Source: Dipteronia dyeriana (taxonomy: Eukaryota > Streptophyta > Magnoliopsida > Sapindales > Sapindaceae). From it: a stretch of DNA of 64,000 nucleotides. The notes beneath the pieces are model-generated. The model was given only the letters and a program-made list of their open reading frames with translations. It was not told the origin of the DNA and made no database searches. Shown one piece after another: positions 1 through 11,180 of this stretch (position 1 is the stretch's first letter; every line of letters starts with the position of its first letter). Location of the stretch: contig CM065295.1 of NCBI GenBank assembly GCA_032871835.1, positions 64,787,687-64,851,686 on the forward strand, written 5' to 3'. The translations under genes were made by a program, and so were the position numbers.

Positions 1-230
1 AATTTTCAAACATAAAATGCTAGATCCTTTGAAAAATAAGCTCGATTCTTTCTAAAATAAGCTTGATCATATTATAAAAAGGCTCGATTTGACTATAAAT
101 ATACTCAATTTAACTAAACCTAATTTTCAAAAAAAAAAAAAACCCTCGAAACTCTATCAAATAAGCTCGATTCTACTACAAAATAGCTCGGGTCTTGTTT
201 AAAAAAGTCTTGGCTACCTAGATTTTCATC
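1..230 (-). repeat. Degenerate ~21-bp tandem array
   Basis: Units on the plus strand resemble AAATAAGCTCGATTCTTTCT. The CTCGA core recurs at a spacing near 20-21 bp through the first 230 bases and runs off the left edge. On the element's own (minus) strand the array follows the leader-exon splice donor at about 396, so it would sit in the first intron. Confidence 0.6.
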
Positions 231-624
231 TTCTTCAATAAATATTCATTCTCATTTCAAACCCTAACCTAAACCACAAACATTCTTAGATCCCTATATC
301 AACCATAATTTACAAGTTCAATCAACAAAAACCAGATCTAACATGCAATGCTACTTCTGAACAACAAAATCGAAAACAAAATCAAAATCAACTTACCTCG
401 GCTGATTGCAAATCTTCTCGATGGATATTTCACTGCTCTCCAATTACTCCACCATCAATATCGTCGCCGTCGATACACTTCTGGTAACTTGAAAATCACT
501 GAATTTTTTTTCTCTCTCACGTTAAAAATGACAACTCACTTTCGGGGCATTTTGGTCTCAACACCTTAATTGGTACATTTTAAACATACATTATTAATGT
601 GGTGATATTTACACAAAAGTTCCC
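1..624 (-). mobile_element. MULE-like terminus (outer end at 624), body runs off window start
   Basis: Read on the minus strand from 624, this matches the terminus at 59,101. It opens TAGGGAAC, then AAATATCACCACATTAATAA and a GTTTAAAATGTACC block, the counterpart of AAATATCATCAGTTTAGTAA and GTTTAAAAGATACC at 59.1 kb. Inward lies a leader segment with a good splice donor (CGAG|GTAAGTT, exon edge about 397), and then a roughly 21-bp array. The layout (terminus, leader exon, donor, array) is that of the Ulp1-bearing element at 59.1 kb, in inverted orientation. The body lies outside the window, so neither gene content nor target duplication can be checked. Confidence 0.6.
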
Positions 625-1935
625 TAAATTAATGCCAATAATTTTTTAAATCCGATCATGAAAAAGGGTCAAAAGACCCATACACAACACAATCATCGGA
701 TCATAAAAAATAAAAAAAATAAAAAAATCTTCATCTCGCTCACTCATGGAAAAAATCAATTTAACATAACAAAATCCTTCATCAATCCACAAAAAAAAAA
801 AAAAAAACTCCTTCAATTCATCAAATCCAAAAAAAAAAAATCCATTTCGCCTTCGTTTCCATCCTCAACAAAACCCAACAAAACAAATACCACCACAATC
901 ATTAAACACAAACCATCAGATTGTCAGATTGATATATTTTTTCAGATATTTTTTTGTGCTTTTATTGAAAAACATAGTCAACATGGATTATTGGATGAGA
1001 TTTTTGATTGTATTTTTGGAATTGATTTGTGGTGTTTTGTTGATTTGATTTGTTGTTTTTGTTTGTGGGATTTAATTGAAGAAATTTGTTTGTTATTATG
1101 ATTTATGCAAAAGTTTTTTCTTAAAAAAAATGTTTTTGTTTGAAGAGATATATAGTTTCTCCAGATCTCTTCAAAACTTAAAAAAAATATATAAAAATTA
1201 GAATTAAAATCCACATACGCATTTCCATTTAAAAAGGGAATAAAATTGACTGGATTTTCATTAAAATCCACATACCAAATTCCAGATTGTTTGGGTGATG
1301 AAGTTTTTTTTTTCTATTTTTTTCTATTTTTTGAAATTAAATAGTTTAGATAATGATTTAAAAAAGGATAAAAAAGATGAAGATGTGAACAGTATTTTTA
1401 AGAAAAGAAGATGTTCGTGTTTGTTTTTAAATTTTTAATTAATATTATACTTAATTAAATTATTTGTAGCGCTGATGTGGCTATGTTTGATTGGATAAAT
1501 CATTTTTGTGTTTCATTTATTAAATATTGAAAAAGACTTAATTGTGTTTCATTTTTGCCCATTTTAAAAATGAAGAGGAAATAAACATTTATAGTCAAAA
1601 AATAAGAACATTTATAGTCTTTATCCAACATTAGCTTTTTTATTATTTTTACCTAATAATTATATGTGAAGATTGAATTTTTTTTTATTATTATCTCTCC
1701 TCCTTCTTTCTCTCATGCCTTTATTTTCTCTCTCTCTCTCTCTCATGCCTTTATTTTCTCTCCATCACAATTTTTTTTGCAACCAAATCTACTTTTCATA
1801 TCTCCACTCTCACGTCTCTCTCCTCTTTAATCCATGCATTTATTTTTGTTCCTCTTCTCTCTTTAGTTTGCCGATCTATGTTGTGAAGACCCAATTCGGA
1901 TATGAGAGTTAGTTGTTGATTTTAAGGTTGGTTCA
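625..1935. other. Intergenic, A/T-rich low complexity; no gene recognised
   Basis: Homopolymer A runs (about 790-840) and T-rich stretches dominate. A short CT-rich tract with a near-repeat (CTCTCATGCCTTTATTTTCT, twice) lies at about 1,705-1,765. Short open frames here are low-complexity translations with no family resemblance. Confidence 0.5.
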
Positions 1936-1939
1936 TGGT

Positions 1940-2300
1940 TGTGGTTGTGTTTCAGTTTGTTTATTGTTTGTTTAAAAAAAATCAGATTTCGTTTTGTTTA
2001 AAAAAATTCAGATTTTTTTTATTTTTCAAAAAATTTCCGGACTTTAATTTTTTTCCAGATTATGTTTATTTATTTTTTCTAGATTTGATTTTATTAAAAG
2101 AAAATTTCTATGTTTTTTTTTATTTTGAAAATTTTCCAGAAATTTTTTCCAAATTTGATTTTGTTAAAGAAAAATTCCAGGTTTTTTTATTTTGAATTTT
2201 TTTTCCATATTATGCTTGTTTATTATTTTCCCAGATTAATAGATTATGTCTTCTTTTAAAAAAATATTTTTCTAGATTTTATTCTATTGAAACAAAAATT
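1940..2300. repeat. Irregular T-rich degenerate array with TTCCAGATTT-like units
   Basis: TTCAGATTT, TTCCAGATTA, TCTAGATTTG, TTCCAGAAAT and similar words recur every 18-28 bp between long T runs. The spacing is less regular than in the 23-bp array just downstream. No coding content is recognisable. Confidence 0.4.
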
Positions 2301-2422
2301 CCTTGCTAAAGAAATAACATTTACCAGAGATCCATTGTTTTAAGGATTTTTTTAATTTTTTTTGGTGTGAGGAAATTTGGAAAATTTCTAAATCTATTCA
2401 AATTTGGAATTTTTTTTCATAT

Positions 2423-3680
2423 TTCTTTAAACACGTAAGACCAGCAATTAAACACACAACGATAACTCAATTAAATAGGCCAGTAGATCAATTAAACACA
2501 TAAAGACAGAATAAGGTCCCGTTTGATATTGCTTTTAAGAAGTTAAAATCTGATTATTTATTAATTTTGATATAAAAAATATGTTTGGTAAAATTTTCAA
2601 AATTAATTATTTGAAAATCTAGATTGATTTGACAACAATTTTAAGAAGCAAGTGGAGGTTACTTTTGTAAAGTGATTATTATAGAATCTGCTATTTGATT
2701 TAATGAATCTTTTTAAAGACTAAAATATCCATATTGACTTAACATAAATACAAATATATCTTATATTTAATTTCATATGTTTCAATTATATTTGTTCATC
2801 ATTGATTAAATATAAGATTAATTCAAAGATTTTTAAAAATAATTTGTTCATCTTCTCAACCCAATTCCGAAACAAATACCCAAGCTTAGAACTTAGAACA
2901 AAACCCTAAAACTCAAGTTTTTCACCATCTGTTTCTTATTCTCTACCATTTTTATTCTCTACCATTTTTCTTCTTTACCATCACCAACTCATCCAAAAAT
3001 ACAATCAATAAAAATTATATAAAAAAATTGATAAAGATTGAAATGTTATAATACAGATATCCGCATGTCAAGTAAAAGAGGTCGAAGAATATTATAATGA
3101 AAAGAAAATAAATGAGTGAAGGAAGAAGCATCCATTTTTTTTAGACTTGGTGTTGTCAAATCGAGAACCCTAGATTTTTCAGTTGTCCTGAGAGTTTGAG
3201 ATTGAGAGATATGAAAGAATTTTTTTTTATTTGCTTGATAATTCAATTTCATGTCTATTTTAGTCATTATATAAAATCACAACAATTAAAAGTAAAGTTT
3301 GTGAAACGCATGAATACTGTTTTTAAATCCACAACAGTTTCAAGAGCAACATTAACCAAACAGATGTCTGATCAACTTCACAGTAAATTATTTCTTCAGC
3401 ACAGCTAACAGTGATTATTTTAAAAGCTACAACAATACCAAACTGGCCATAACTAAACACGTCAAACGTAAATCAATTAAACACACTACGACAACCCAAT
3501 TAAACACACCAGGATATTTCAATTAAACACACAAGATCAACTCAATTAAACACACAAAGACAGACTAATTAAACACACTAGAGCAAATCAATTAAACACA
3601 CCATGGAAAATCAATTAAATACACTAGGCAACATCAAATTAAACACACCAAGTGTAACACAATTAAACACATCTGGAAAG
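2423..3680 (+). repeat. 23-bp minisatellite (AATTAAACACAC core), split by a MITE
   Basis: The core AATTAAACACAC begins at 3475, 3498, 3521, 3544, 3567, 3590, 3613, 3637 and 3661, a spacing of 23-24 bp. Further units lie on the left at about 2446, 2469 and 2490. The two blocks (about 2,423-2,510 and 3,453-3,680) are separated by the TIR element at 2,515-3,448, so the array existed before that insertion. Confidence 0.8.
2515..3448. mobile_element. Non-autonomous TIR element inserted in the minisatellite
   Basis: The left end reads GGTCCCGTTTGATATTGCTT. The reverse complement of the right end reads GGCCAGTTTGGTATTGTTGT. The sequence ATAA flanks both ends (2511-2514 and 3449-3452), a possible short target duplication, or TAA as in PIF/Harbinger. 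The 934-bp interior is AT-rich with no recognisable transposase, so this is a MITE-type element. Superfamily assignment is tentative. Confidence 0.55.
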
Positions 3681-4276
3681 AAGAAGAAGAAGAACACTAG
3701 AGGTCTGGGAAGAAGAAGAACAAAATAGGGAAAAAAGTTGCTTTTTTTTTTGGGAAGAAGAAAAAAATTGAGAATTTGTTTTTATATAAAGAAGGGCAAT
3801 TTTGTCTAAATAGTGAATATTTTGGTAGAAACAATAAAAATGTTAATCTTGGGTAAAAACAATAAACACACTAATTTTATGGTTAGTTTCAACCTCCACA
3901 TGTTAGGAGTATTTCAGACTTTTGTATGGTCCGACAAGGTCAGATGTTAAATCTGACAGACGTTGACTAACGACAGGGAAGGTGTATGTCAATTAATAAT
4001 ACAATTATTTTAAAGTTTAAAAGAACGAAGATCAGGGGAGTCTAGTATAATTTATTCATTTGTTAAAGTAATAGTTTTTATAATAATTAAAAAAGGCAAA
4101 TGACTGACGTGACCCTCACAAGCTGTGTGTGGGTTGTCTTGTTTGATATTAACAAAAAAGAGAATTAATATATATATAAAGCCCACGAGTTATACTAGAT
4201 TTTCTATTTTTTTTTTCTTAAATTCCTTTACAAATTATGTGGTGAGTGATGTAATGTTGACACCTTATATGTCAAC
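3681..4276. other. Intergenic, no gene recognised
   Basis: Contains a purine-rich GAAGAAGAAGAA tract (about 3,677-3,770) and AT-rich sequence. No open frame resembles a known family. Confidence 0.4.
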
Positions 4277-4648
4277 CAGAGATGGATGTGGGGGACTATT
4301 GGGATAGGGGAAGGTCCCCCCACCCCCACCCTCACCCCCAATCTTAAAACCTCCCCCCACCGTCGCCTCCAAACCCCATTTGGGTGAAGTGGGGATGAGG
4401 GTGTTTGGGGGGAGGCTCCCCTGCCCCCACCCCGTCTTCCATTTCGCTCATTTTTTTATTATTTTCGATCCTAATATTTTCCAATTTAAATCCGAAATTT
4501 AAAATTTAAGATTTGAAATTCAATCATTCAAATTGTTCGATTTCCCCTATTTTGATATCCAATCCAATAAATAAGTTAAAATATATAATTGATTTAATTT
4601 AATTCAAAATTAATACAAATAACTATAGTAATATAGTATTGCACATGC

Positions 4649-4649
<1 letters not shown>

Positions 4650-4687
<38 letters not shown>
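4650..4687. repeat. (AT)n microsatellite
   Basis: Uninterrupted AT dinucleotides immediately left of the palindromic element. Confidence 0.9.
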
Positions 4688-4690
<3 letters not shown>

Positions 4691-4699
4691 AGTGGTTTT

Positions 4700-4851
4700 T
4701 CAGTCAGTATGCACTGATATAAGTTATATTAGTACGTTGCATGTGGACCATTGATTATGAAGAGGTTTTGACAAATGCATACATTTGGAGTCAAAGTATG
4801 TAAATCTAATGGTCTACATTCAATGCACTGACGAATTTATATCAGTGCGCA

Positions 4852-4862
<11 letters not shown>
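4700..4862. mobile_element. Foldback (palindromic) MITE, ~163 bp
   Basis: The left arm reads TCAGTATGCACTGATATAAG. The reverse complement of the right arm reads TCAGTGCGCACTGATATAAA. Pairing continues inward (GTGGACCATTGAT against GTAGACCATTAGAT, ACAAATGCATACATTTGGAG in the centre), so nearly the whole element folds as one hairpin. AT microsatellites abut both sides. Confidence 0.7.

Positions 4863-4947
<85 letters not shown>
4855..4947. repeat. Compound (AT)n(GT)n microsatellite
   Basis: An AT tract of about 30 bp is followed directly by about 60 bp of GT repeats. The His-Thr and Ile-Tyr open frames here are repeat artefacts. Confidence 0.95.
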
Positions 4948-4948
<1 letters not shown>

Positions 4949-5399
4949 AAATAAGGAAAATGGGTAGAGAGTAAATGAGTAATAGAGGTAAAGTTATTAT
5001 TTTATAGAAAAATAAAAGTAATAATATATACATAGGGAAATGGGTTTTCACTCCCACCCCTATTAAAAGAAATGGGAAAAATGGAAAAATGGGGAAATGA
5101 GGGTGAGGGTAGGTTCCCCTAACCCCATTGAGATTTTGAGGGAAAAACTTGCCCCCACCCCACCCTCAAACCCCATTTGGAGGTAAAATTTGCCCCCAAA
5201 TAGGGGAGGGGCTCCATGGGAGAAATTTCCATCCCTAGTGCGAAGTGCCAACATCGATTGGAAAGGAATTTGGGAAAAAAAAAACTGTAAAGCGTAGCAT
5301 CACAATTAAAAACTAACTAAACTAAGACACAACACATTAAAAGCAATATTCTTTTAAAAAATAAAAGAAAATGACCAAAACATGACTCAATGAACCTCT

Positions 5400-7345
5400 G
5401 TTGTTAGTATTGAATAATATTCACAACTTAAGATAAAGGTTGGGCGCCTTTATCTTGTCAAATTTATAGATTCTTTAGCTATCATTTAAGTGGGAGAAAA
5501 TGTGTTATGATGAGTCTAAAATCATCAAAGTGTGATGTCTTTGGGTAAAAGAATCTAGTGCATTGAATAGGATCACATTGAAATACTTTATCCAGAACCA
5601 TCAATGGATAAAAGTTTTCACTTGAAGACAATTGAAGAGTTTATCTCAATCCTGAGATAAATGATGGACTTATGATTGCAAATGTTATCATGAGTACGAT
5701 TATACAGCATAGTATATCCTCCATAGTTTGGTGGTATTCATTTGTTAATCGATAGAGAACTTCATTCATAGATATGGACATCGTGGCTCCATTTATTAAA
5801 TGAGAGTAGAATACCATCATATGGATGTTTTAAGGCATTGAATATTAAATCTTAATGTTAATTTTTTAATAGTATCTATTGAAAAATGACTTCTGGATAA
5901 GTCAAAATATCCAAGTTCAAAATGTGGTCATATGAGTAAATATGGTAACTTTGAGAGCTATAGACGGTCTATGAGCTCTTGGCGATTACTGGTATTCTTC
6001 ACGAGGATACAATATCTCCATTAAGATTGTCTAGGGTATGAATGAGAAATATTAACTTATTCTATCTTTATTTAAGAGTTCAATTTTAGTTCTTTAGTGG
6101 AATGAACTAAAATTAATTAAGTGAATTATTTGTTGATTGTGATTAGTTTATGTCTATTGGAGCTTAAATTTAGATAGCTCGCCAAGATCCTCAATTCACA
6201 CGAACTTGCATGGATCACTTGATATATTCTACTGGACCAATTTATGGGTCCATTTAGAATTGTATTAAGGCATGCGAACTTGTTTATTTTATTAATAATG
6301 GGTCTAGTTCATATATGGACTTTTTACTCAAGTCCAATGGATTTAATAAAATTAAAAAAAAAAACAATATTTGACCCATATTTATATAGCTTTGGCGGCA
6401 AGGGACTATATAATAGCCTTATATATTATTTTTTATTTTATTATTTAATTAAATGAAAATTAATTAATTAATTGTTTAATTAAAAGTCAAAATCTTTTTC
6501 CTAGTAGGAAATGGTCTCCTAGAGTCATATTATTGTTGGTAATATGATAAGTAGATAAATAATAAGAATTTATTTATTTAGTCAAATTAGAAAGTATTTG
6601 ATTTCTATTAAGACTTTGATTGACAATTGATCAAATTATAACGTTTTTGATTTAGTCACGATTTAATTATATTCAATAATTGGTTATTGAATAAATACAC
6701 TATTTGAGTTGGATTAAGAGTCTTGATGTGGAAAAAAAAAATCTTTTTTTGAAAATGATTATTTGTCACCAAGTAAATCCACCTAGAGATAGGATTTTTG
6801 TCCACCAAGTAAATTCTCTTTAAAAAAGGATTTGAGAACCTATATATATCTCCACATAAATTTCGACCAAGTCTAATTTCTAAGTGAGATTTCGGTCGAG
6901 GCTAAGGTTTTTATGAGAGAGAATTCGGCCAAGAGATAGAATTTTGAGAGAGGAAAAAATCTAGTTTTTGCTTTATACAAAATTCGGTCAACTCATAGAC
7001 ATTGTGTATAGAATTCGGCAAGGGAGGTGAGAAAAGGGGAACATTTTTGTTTTTGATAGTGTACTAGTATCCTTTACATCAAAAGGGTTTTGTGTACAAC
7101 AATCGAATCGGGTTCACGGGAGTTTCAGTCAAATAAATTGATAATTCACAAATGATCAAACGTTCTTGGGTTTTTTCTTGGAGGATTATTGTGACTAATA
7201 AAAGAAAATATTTTGTTTGTTTCCATCATCAGATATACAATTTAAAGAAAGGGAGCTCACAGTCCTAGGTGATTCATGTTCATGATTGGATTGAAAGATC
7301 TTGCGGATTTAATTTGACGCTAGTTCAATCGTCACGAGAAAAAGG
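5400..7345 (+). mobile_element. Putative solo LTR or LTR-retrotransposon fragment
   Basis: A long non-coding tract with the feel of a plant LTR: mixed composition, a CAAGGGACTATATAATAG promoter-like motif near 6,400, pyrimidine-rich end sequence and no transposase frame. I found neither clear TG...CA borders with a 5-bp duplication nor a primer binding site. A MULE fragment or ordinary intergenic DNA remains possible. Confidence 0.25.
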
Positions 7346-7479
7346 TACGATACTTTTAATTATATGTCAATTAATTTAGGGTTAAGGTTCTTTCTTTTAA
7401 AGGGATTTTTTTTTAATTACTCAAACCCTAATTTTAAGTTTCTGTCGCGTTTTGAATCGATTTTTCCCTACAAAAACAT

Positions 7480-8904
7480 ATTTAAAAACAAAATCTACAA
7501 CATAAGTATTAAGTTTCGAAATAAATACAAAAGTCTCGAAAACATTATACTAAGTCTTACAAAGGGTCAATAAGTCTCAGATATGTTGAATTAAGTCTCG
7601 GAAGTTTATTGAAAAAGTCTCGGAAGTCTATTACAAAAGTTTCAGAAATTGGGAACAAAAAATTCTGAAATCTATTACAAAAGCTTCAAAAATATATTAG
7701 AACAGTCTCGAAAATCTATTACAAAAGCCTCGGAAAGCAAACCCTAGAAAGTCTCAAAAAGAAGGGCAACTAAATCTCGGAAACAACTTACTAAGTCTAA
7801 GTCTCGGAAACTATTAGATAAGTCTCGTAAACCTAAGATAATGTTCACCGTCTTCTCCAACCCTATCCCTAATTCAAAGCCTAAAAATCAGAAAATCAAA
7901 CCCCCTTATAACAAACCCTAAAACACTTTCCAAACACTTCTAAAAAGTAAATCAAACACTTCCAACAAAAAATTGAATGAATAGCACACCAAAACACAAT
8001 CGAATCGAACTTAAAAACCAAATCGAAATCGTTACATACCTAGTTTTTCAGCAAAATCAAAAGTCGCTACAGTTGTTGGTTGTGGTCTACGCCTTTGACG
8101 TCGACGTACACCTGTTCGTAGTCTATTGTTGTCGTCACCATTGCCGTTCATGTGTTCGTTGATTGGTCAACAGACATTTCTCTCTCTACTCCCATGACTT
8201 TTTCTCTCTATAAATTGATCAGTAAAAAATAAAAAACAAAATAAAACTTAAAATTGTTGGCTGACGTGGAACTATTGGGGGGGGGGGGGGGTGCACTTTT
8301 GGAAGGAACCCATTTTAGGTGTCATTTAAACCAAAGTTATTAAAGTAGTGATACTCTTATAAAATTTTTGAACCTTATTTAGTATTAGTAGTATTATTTT
8401 AGTATTTTTTTCACAAGGTGTTTTGTCTTCGTGGTTGAAGTTTTCGAAATGGAGCTCAACAACTAGGGTTCAAACTAGGGATGATCATTGGGGAAATGGT
8501 GATGGATATAGATCCCCTCATCATCATCCTCATTTCACCCCCCCCGCCACCCCCCCCCCCCCCCCCCCCATCCCCATCCCCATCCCCATCCCCATCCCCA
8601 TCCCCATCCTCATTTCCCCATTTAGGGAAAACGGGGATAGAGTAGTTTTAGGGGGAGGTCCACCCATCCCCTTCCCTATTCCCTTTTTTTCCCCTGTCTT
8701 CTCCATTTTTCCATTTCCCCATTTCCCATGTTTAAGTAAAATTACATACTAAAAAAAATAAACAATCCATTACAAAGAAGTATAAAGGATTAGGTTTTAA
8801 AGTTATAAAGAAACCCATTATAGGTGTCATTTAAACCAAAGTTATTAAAGTAGTGACACTTTTAAAATTCAATCTCCAAAATGTGCTATAAAAATTTTGA
8901 ACCC
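7480..8904 (-). mobile_element. MULE-like terminus, partly duplicated (outer end at 8904, second copy at ~8374)
   Basis: On the minus strand from 8904 it opens GGGTTCAAAA and continues GTGTCACTACTTTAATAACT and GGTTTAAATGACACC, matching the terminus at 24,375 (CGTCACTACTTTAATAACTT, GTTTAAAAGACAC). A second copy of the same end stops at about 8374, because the outer part belongs to a tandem duplication. Inward are a leader segment, a splice donor (AG|GTATGT at about 8039) and a roughly 21-bp array. No body genes follow on the left. Confidence 0.6.
7490..7835 (-). repeat. Degenerate ~21-bp tandem array (AAGTCTCGGAA units)
   Basis: The plus strand repeats AAGTCTCGGAAATCTATTAC-like units with AAGTCT starts spaced about 20-22 bp. 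It lies inside the terminus that ends at 8904, after its presumed first splice donor. Confidence 0.65.
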
Positions 8905-9382
8905 TGTTTAGTATTAGTAGTATTATTTTAGTATTTTTTTCACAAGGTGTTTTGTCTTCGTGGTTGAAGTTTTCGAAATGGAGCTCAACCACTAGGGTTC
9001 AAACTAGGGATGATCATTGGGGAAATGGTGATGGATATAGGTCCCCCCATTCTCATCCTCATTTTACAACCCCCCCCCCCCCCCCCCCCCCCCCATTTTC
9101 CTATTTCCCCATTTGGGGAAAACGAGGATAGGGTAGTTTTAGGGGGAGGTCCCCCCCATCCCCTTCCCCATCCCCATCCCCTTCCCCATTTCCTCTTTTT
9201 CCCCTGTCTTCTCCGTTTTTCCATTTCCCCATTTTCTCTGTCTTCTCTATTTTCCCATTTCCCCTGTCTTCTCCGTTTTCCCATTTTCCCATTTCCCATG
9301 TTTAAGTAAAATTACATACTAACAAAAACAAACAATCCATTACAAGAAGTATAAAGGATTAGGTTTAAAAGTTATAAAGAAG
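8307..9382. repeat. Tandem duplication (~505/570 bp) of a MULE end plus the left part of a hAT element
   Basis: The block beginning AACCCATTTTAGGTGTCATT at about 8307 recurs at about 8812 and runs to 9382. Both copies carry the MULE outer end, the GTTTTGTCTTCGTGGTTGAA spacer and the first part of the G-rich hAT element. Copy 2 has about 24 bp more near 8,865-8,890. Repeat ends share AAAGTTATAAAGAA. Confidence 0.8.
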
Positions 9383-9422
9383 TATATATACTTAGTAAAA
9401 TAGAAAGAATAAAAACATTAAG

Positions 9423-9457
<35 letters not shown>

Positions 9458-9653
9458 CTTTGAAAAATGGAAAAATGGAAAAATGGAAAAATGGGGAAGG
9501 GAGCACCAACCCCAATCCTCATCCTCATTTCCATAAATTTGTTGGGAAATGAGAAAATAGGGATACCCATCCCCATCCCCATTCCCATTTCAATTCGAGG
9601 ATAAACATCATCCATATCCCCCTCATTTCCCCGGAGATAAATGGTCATCCTTA
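9005..9653. mobile_element. Non-autonomous hAT element, G/C-rich, 8-bp TSD
   Basis: The left end is TAGGGATGATCATTGGGGAA. The reverse complement of the right end is TAAGGATGACCATTTATCTC. GTTCAAAC flanks both ends (8997-9004 and 9654-9661), an exact 8-bp target duplication as in hAT elements. A truncated duplicate of the left part lies at 8,476-8,760, preceded by the same GTTCAAAC. The subterminal parts are CCCCAT and GGGGA runs with a homopolymer C tract of about 27 bp. No transposase is present. Confidence 0.8.
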
Positions 9654-9661
9654 GTTCAAAC

Positions 9662-10243
9662 CCTATCATTGTATATATTATTCGACATTTGTTCATTAAA
9701 ACCTAAAATGTAGAAATATTCATCTACTATAGTACGAGTATATACCTCCCTATTATGGGATTCGATATCCTAACTTCTACTACGGGATCCTGCATGAATT
9801 TTTCGTGCAATTTCATTGATTCCAACATGTTGGAATTAGTGTAATTTTGTTTTTCACTGATTCCAACTGGTTGGAATTGTACTGGATCCTGTATTTGATA
9901 ATTTTCTTTAATTTTGGTAAGGATCATGATGAAATCACATCGATTTTTATGAATTTTGATATGAATTTTTTTATGGATGATAAGTTTAATGAAATCTACG
10001 CATGAATAAATTTTGAGAATTTTTCAAAAACTAGATTATTTTAGTAATAACCCTTAATTTTATTTATTTTAGATACCAATGAATTTAACCGAGCGCAAAT
10101 ACAAAATTGAAATGAACACCAAATTTGGCAGTACTAAAATTAGACTGATTTTTATTTTTTACAAATATTATATCGATCAAACACTATATATGATGATCAG
10201 ATATCTATCCATAAAACTAAAAGAAAACTCATCACACATACAT
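9662..10243. other. Intergenic, no gene recognised
   Basis: AT-rich single-copy-looking sequence. A short internal near-repeat around GATTCCAAC(A/T)(T/G)GTTGGAATT (about 9,810-9,880) is the only structure noted. Confidence 0.4.
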
Positions 10244-10246
10244 ATA

Positions 10247-11019
10247 GGGTGCGTTTGGTACATGGGGACATGACAGGATAATGTGTGACAGATTGTTCTT
10301 GTCCCACATTTGGTGCGTTCTTAGCATGTGACAGGACATGATGAGGTGGGACAAAAATAAAAAAAAGTTGTCTCACCCAAGACCATAGGACAACTTGTCC
10401 CATTACATGGGACAAGTGTCAAAAAGACCAATTTACCCTTTAAATCTTCAAACAATTACAATCATTTTTAATAAATTATATTATATACATATTATAATTA
10501 CATATATAATATAATATTAAATATTAAATATTATAATTATATATAGGATATAATATATATATATATATATTATATATATATATATATTATAATAATATAT
10601 ATAATATAATATATTTAATTTATAATATATATATAATATGTAATATAAATATATATATATATATATAATACAATATATATGTATATAATATGTAATATAA
10701 ATATATATATGTATAATATTTATATATATATATATATAATACATGTAATATTCTATATTAATATATAATAATAACAAATAATATATATATATATATATAA
10801 TATGTTATTATATTCTATGTTGTTATATATATATATATAATAGAGGTACTCTGGTCATTTGAATCTCTCGTTCTGTCCTGTTTCAGTCATATCTAACATA
10901 TAATTGTACAGTTTACAGTTCTGTTCATGTCTTCCAAACACAATATAGAACATGTCTTGTCCTGTCCAGTATAATCCAATCTCATCTCGTTATGTCCCAT
11001 CTCTGTACCAAACGCACCC
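10247..11019. mobile_element. MITE with GGGTGCGTTTGGTAC ends and an extremely AT-rich core
   Basis: The left end is GGGTGCGTTTGGTACATGGG and the reverse complement of the right end is GGGTGCGTTTGGTACAGAGA. ATA flanks both ends (10244-10246 and 11020-11022), a 3-bp duplication pointing to a PIF/Harbinger-like (Tourist) origin. About 400 bp of the core (10,450-10,850) is nearly pure A/T. Confidence 0.75.
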
Positions 11020-11180
11020 ATAATATACTTTGTGAGACTGGAACTCAACAACCGACGTGAAAGGGAAGGGAATTGCCCTTTGCAAAGAGGTGTTGCACAA
11101 ATAGAACTAATTAGATGAAAGTATATTGGTGAATAACGAGGCACAAGATAGTGATTAAGTAAAGAAATGCATAAATTAAA

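Larger units (their letters stand above)
4277..5237. mobile_element. G-rich hAT-like remnant with nested foldback and microsatellites
   Basis: The left end is GAGATGGATGTGGG and the right end is CCATCCCTA, compatible with a degenerate hAT TAGGGATGG terminus. Inside both ends lie GGGG/CCCC-rich blocks like those of the clean G-rich elements at 9,005-9,653 and 40,335-41,175. No matching 8-bp flank is visible, so the left end is probably damaged. The core was later expanded by a foldback MITE and AT/GT microsatellites. Confidence 0.45.

Noticed and set aside
3450..3680. CRISPR-like array (regular 23-bp spacing)
   Set aside because: Direct tandem units without distinct spacers in a plant nuclear genome; it is a minisatellite.
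4785..5057. Val-Cys and His-Thr repeat frames on both strands
   Set aside because: Pure (GT)n(AT)n microsatellite.
8423..9309. Pro/Ile- and Gly/Arg-rich frames on both strands
   Set aside because: Translations of CCCCAT/GGGGAT arrays of the G-rich hAT element.
10517..10777. 86-aa Ile/Tyr-rich frame
   Set aside because: AT-rich core of a MITE; no protein-like composition.
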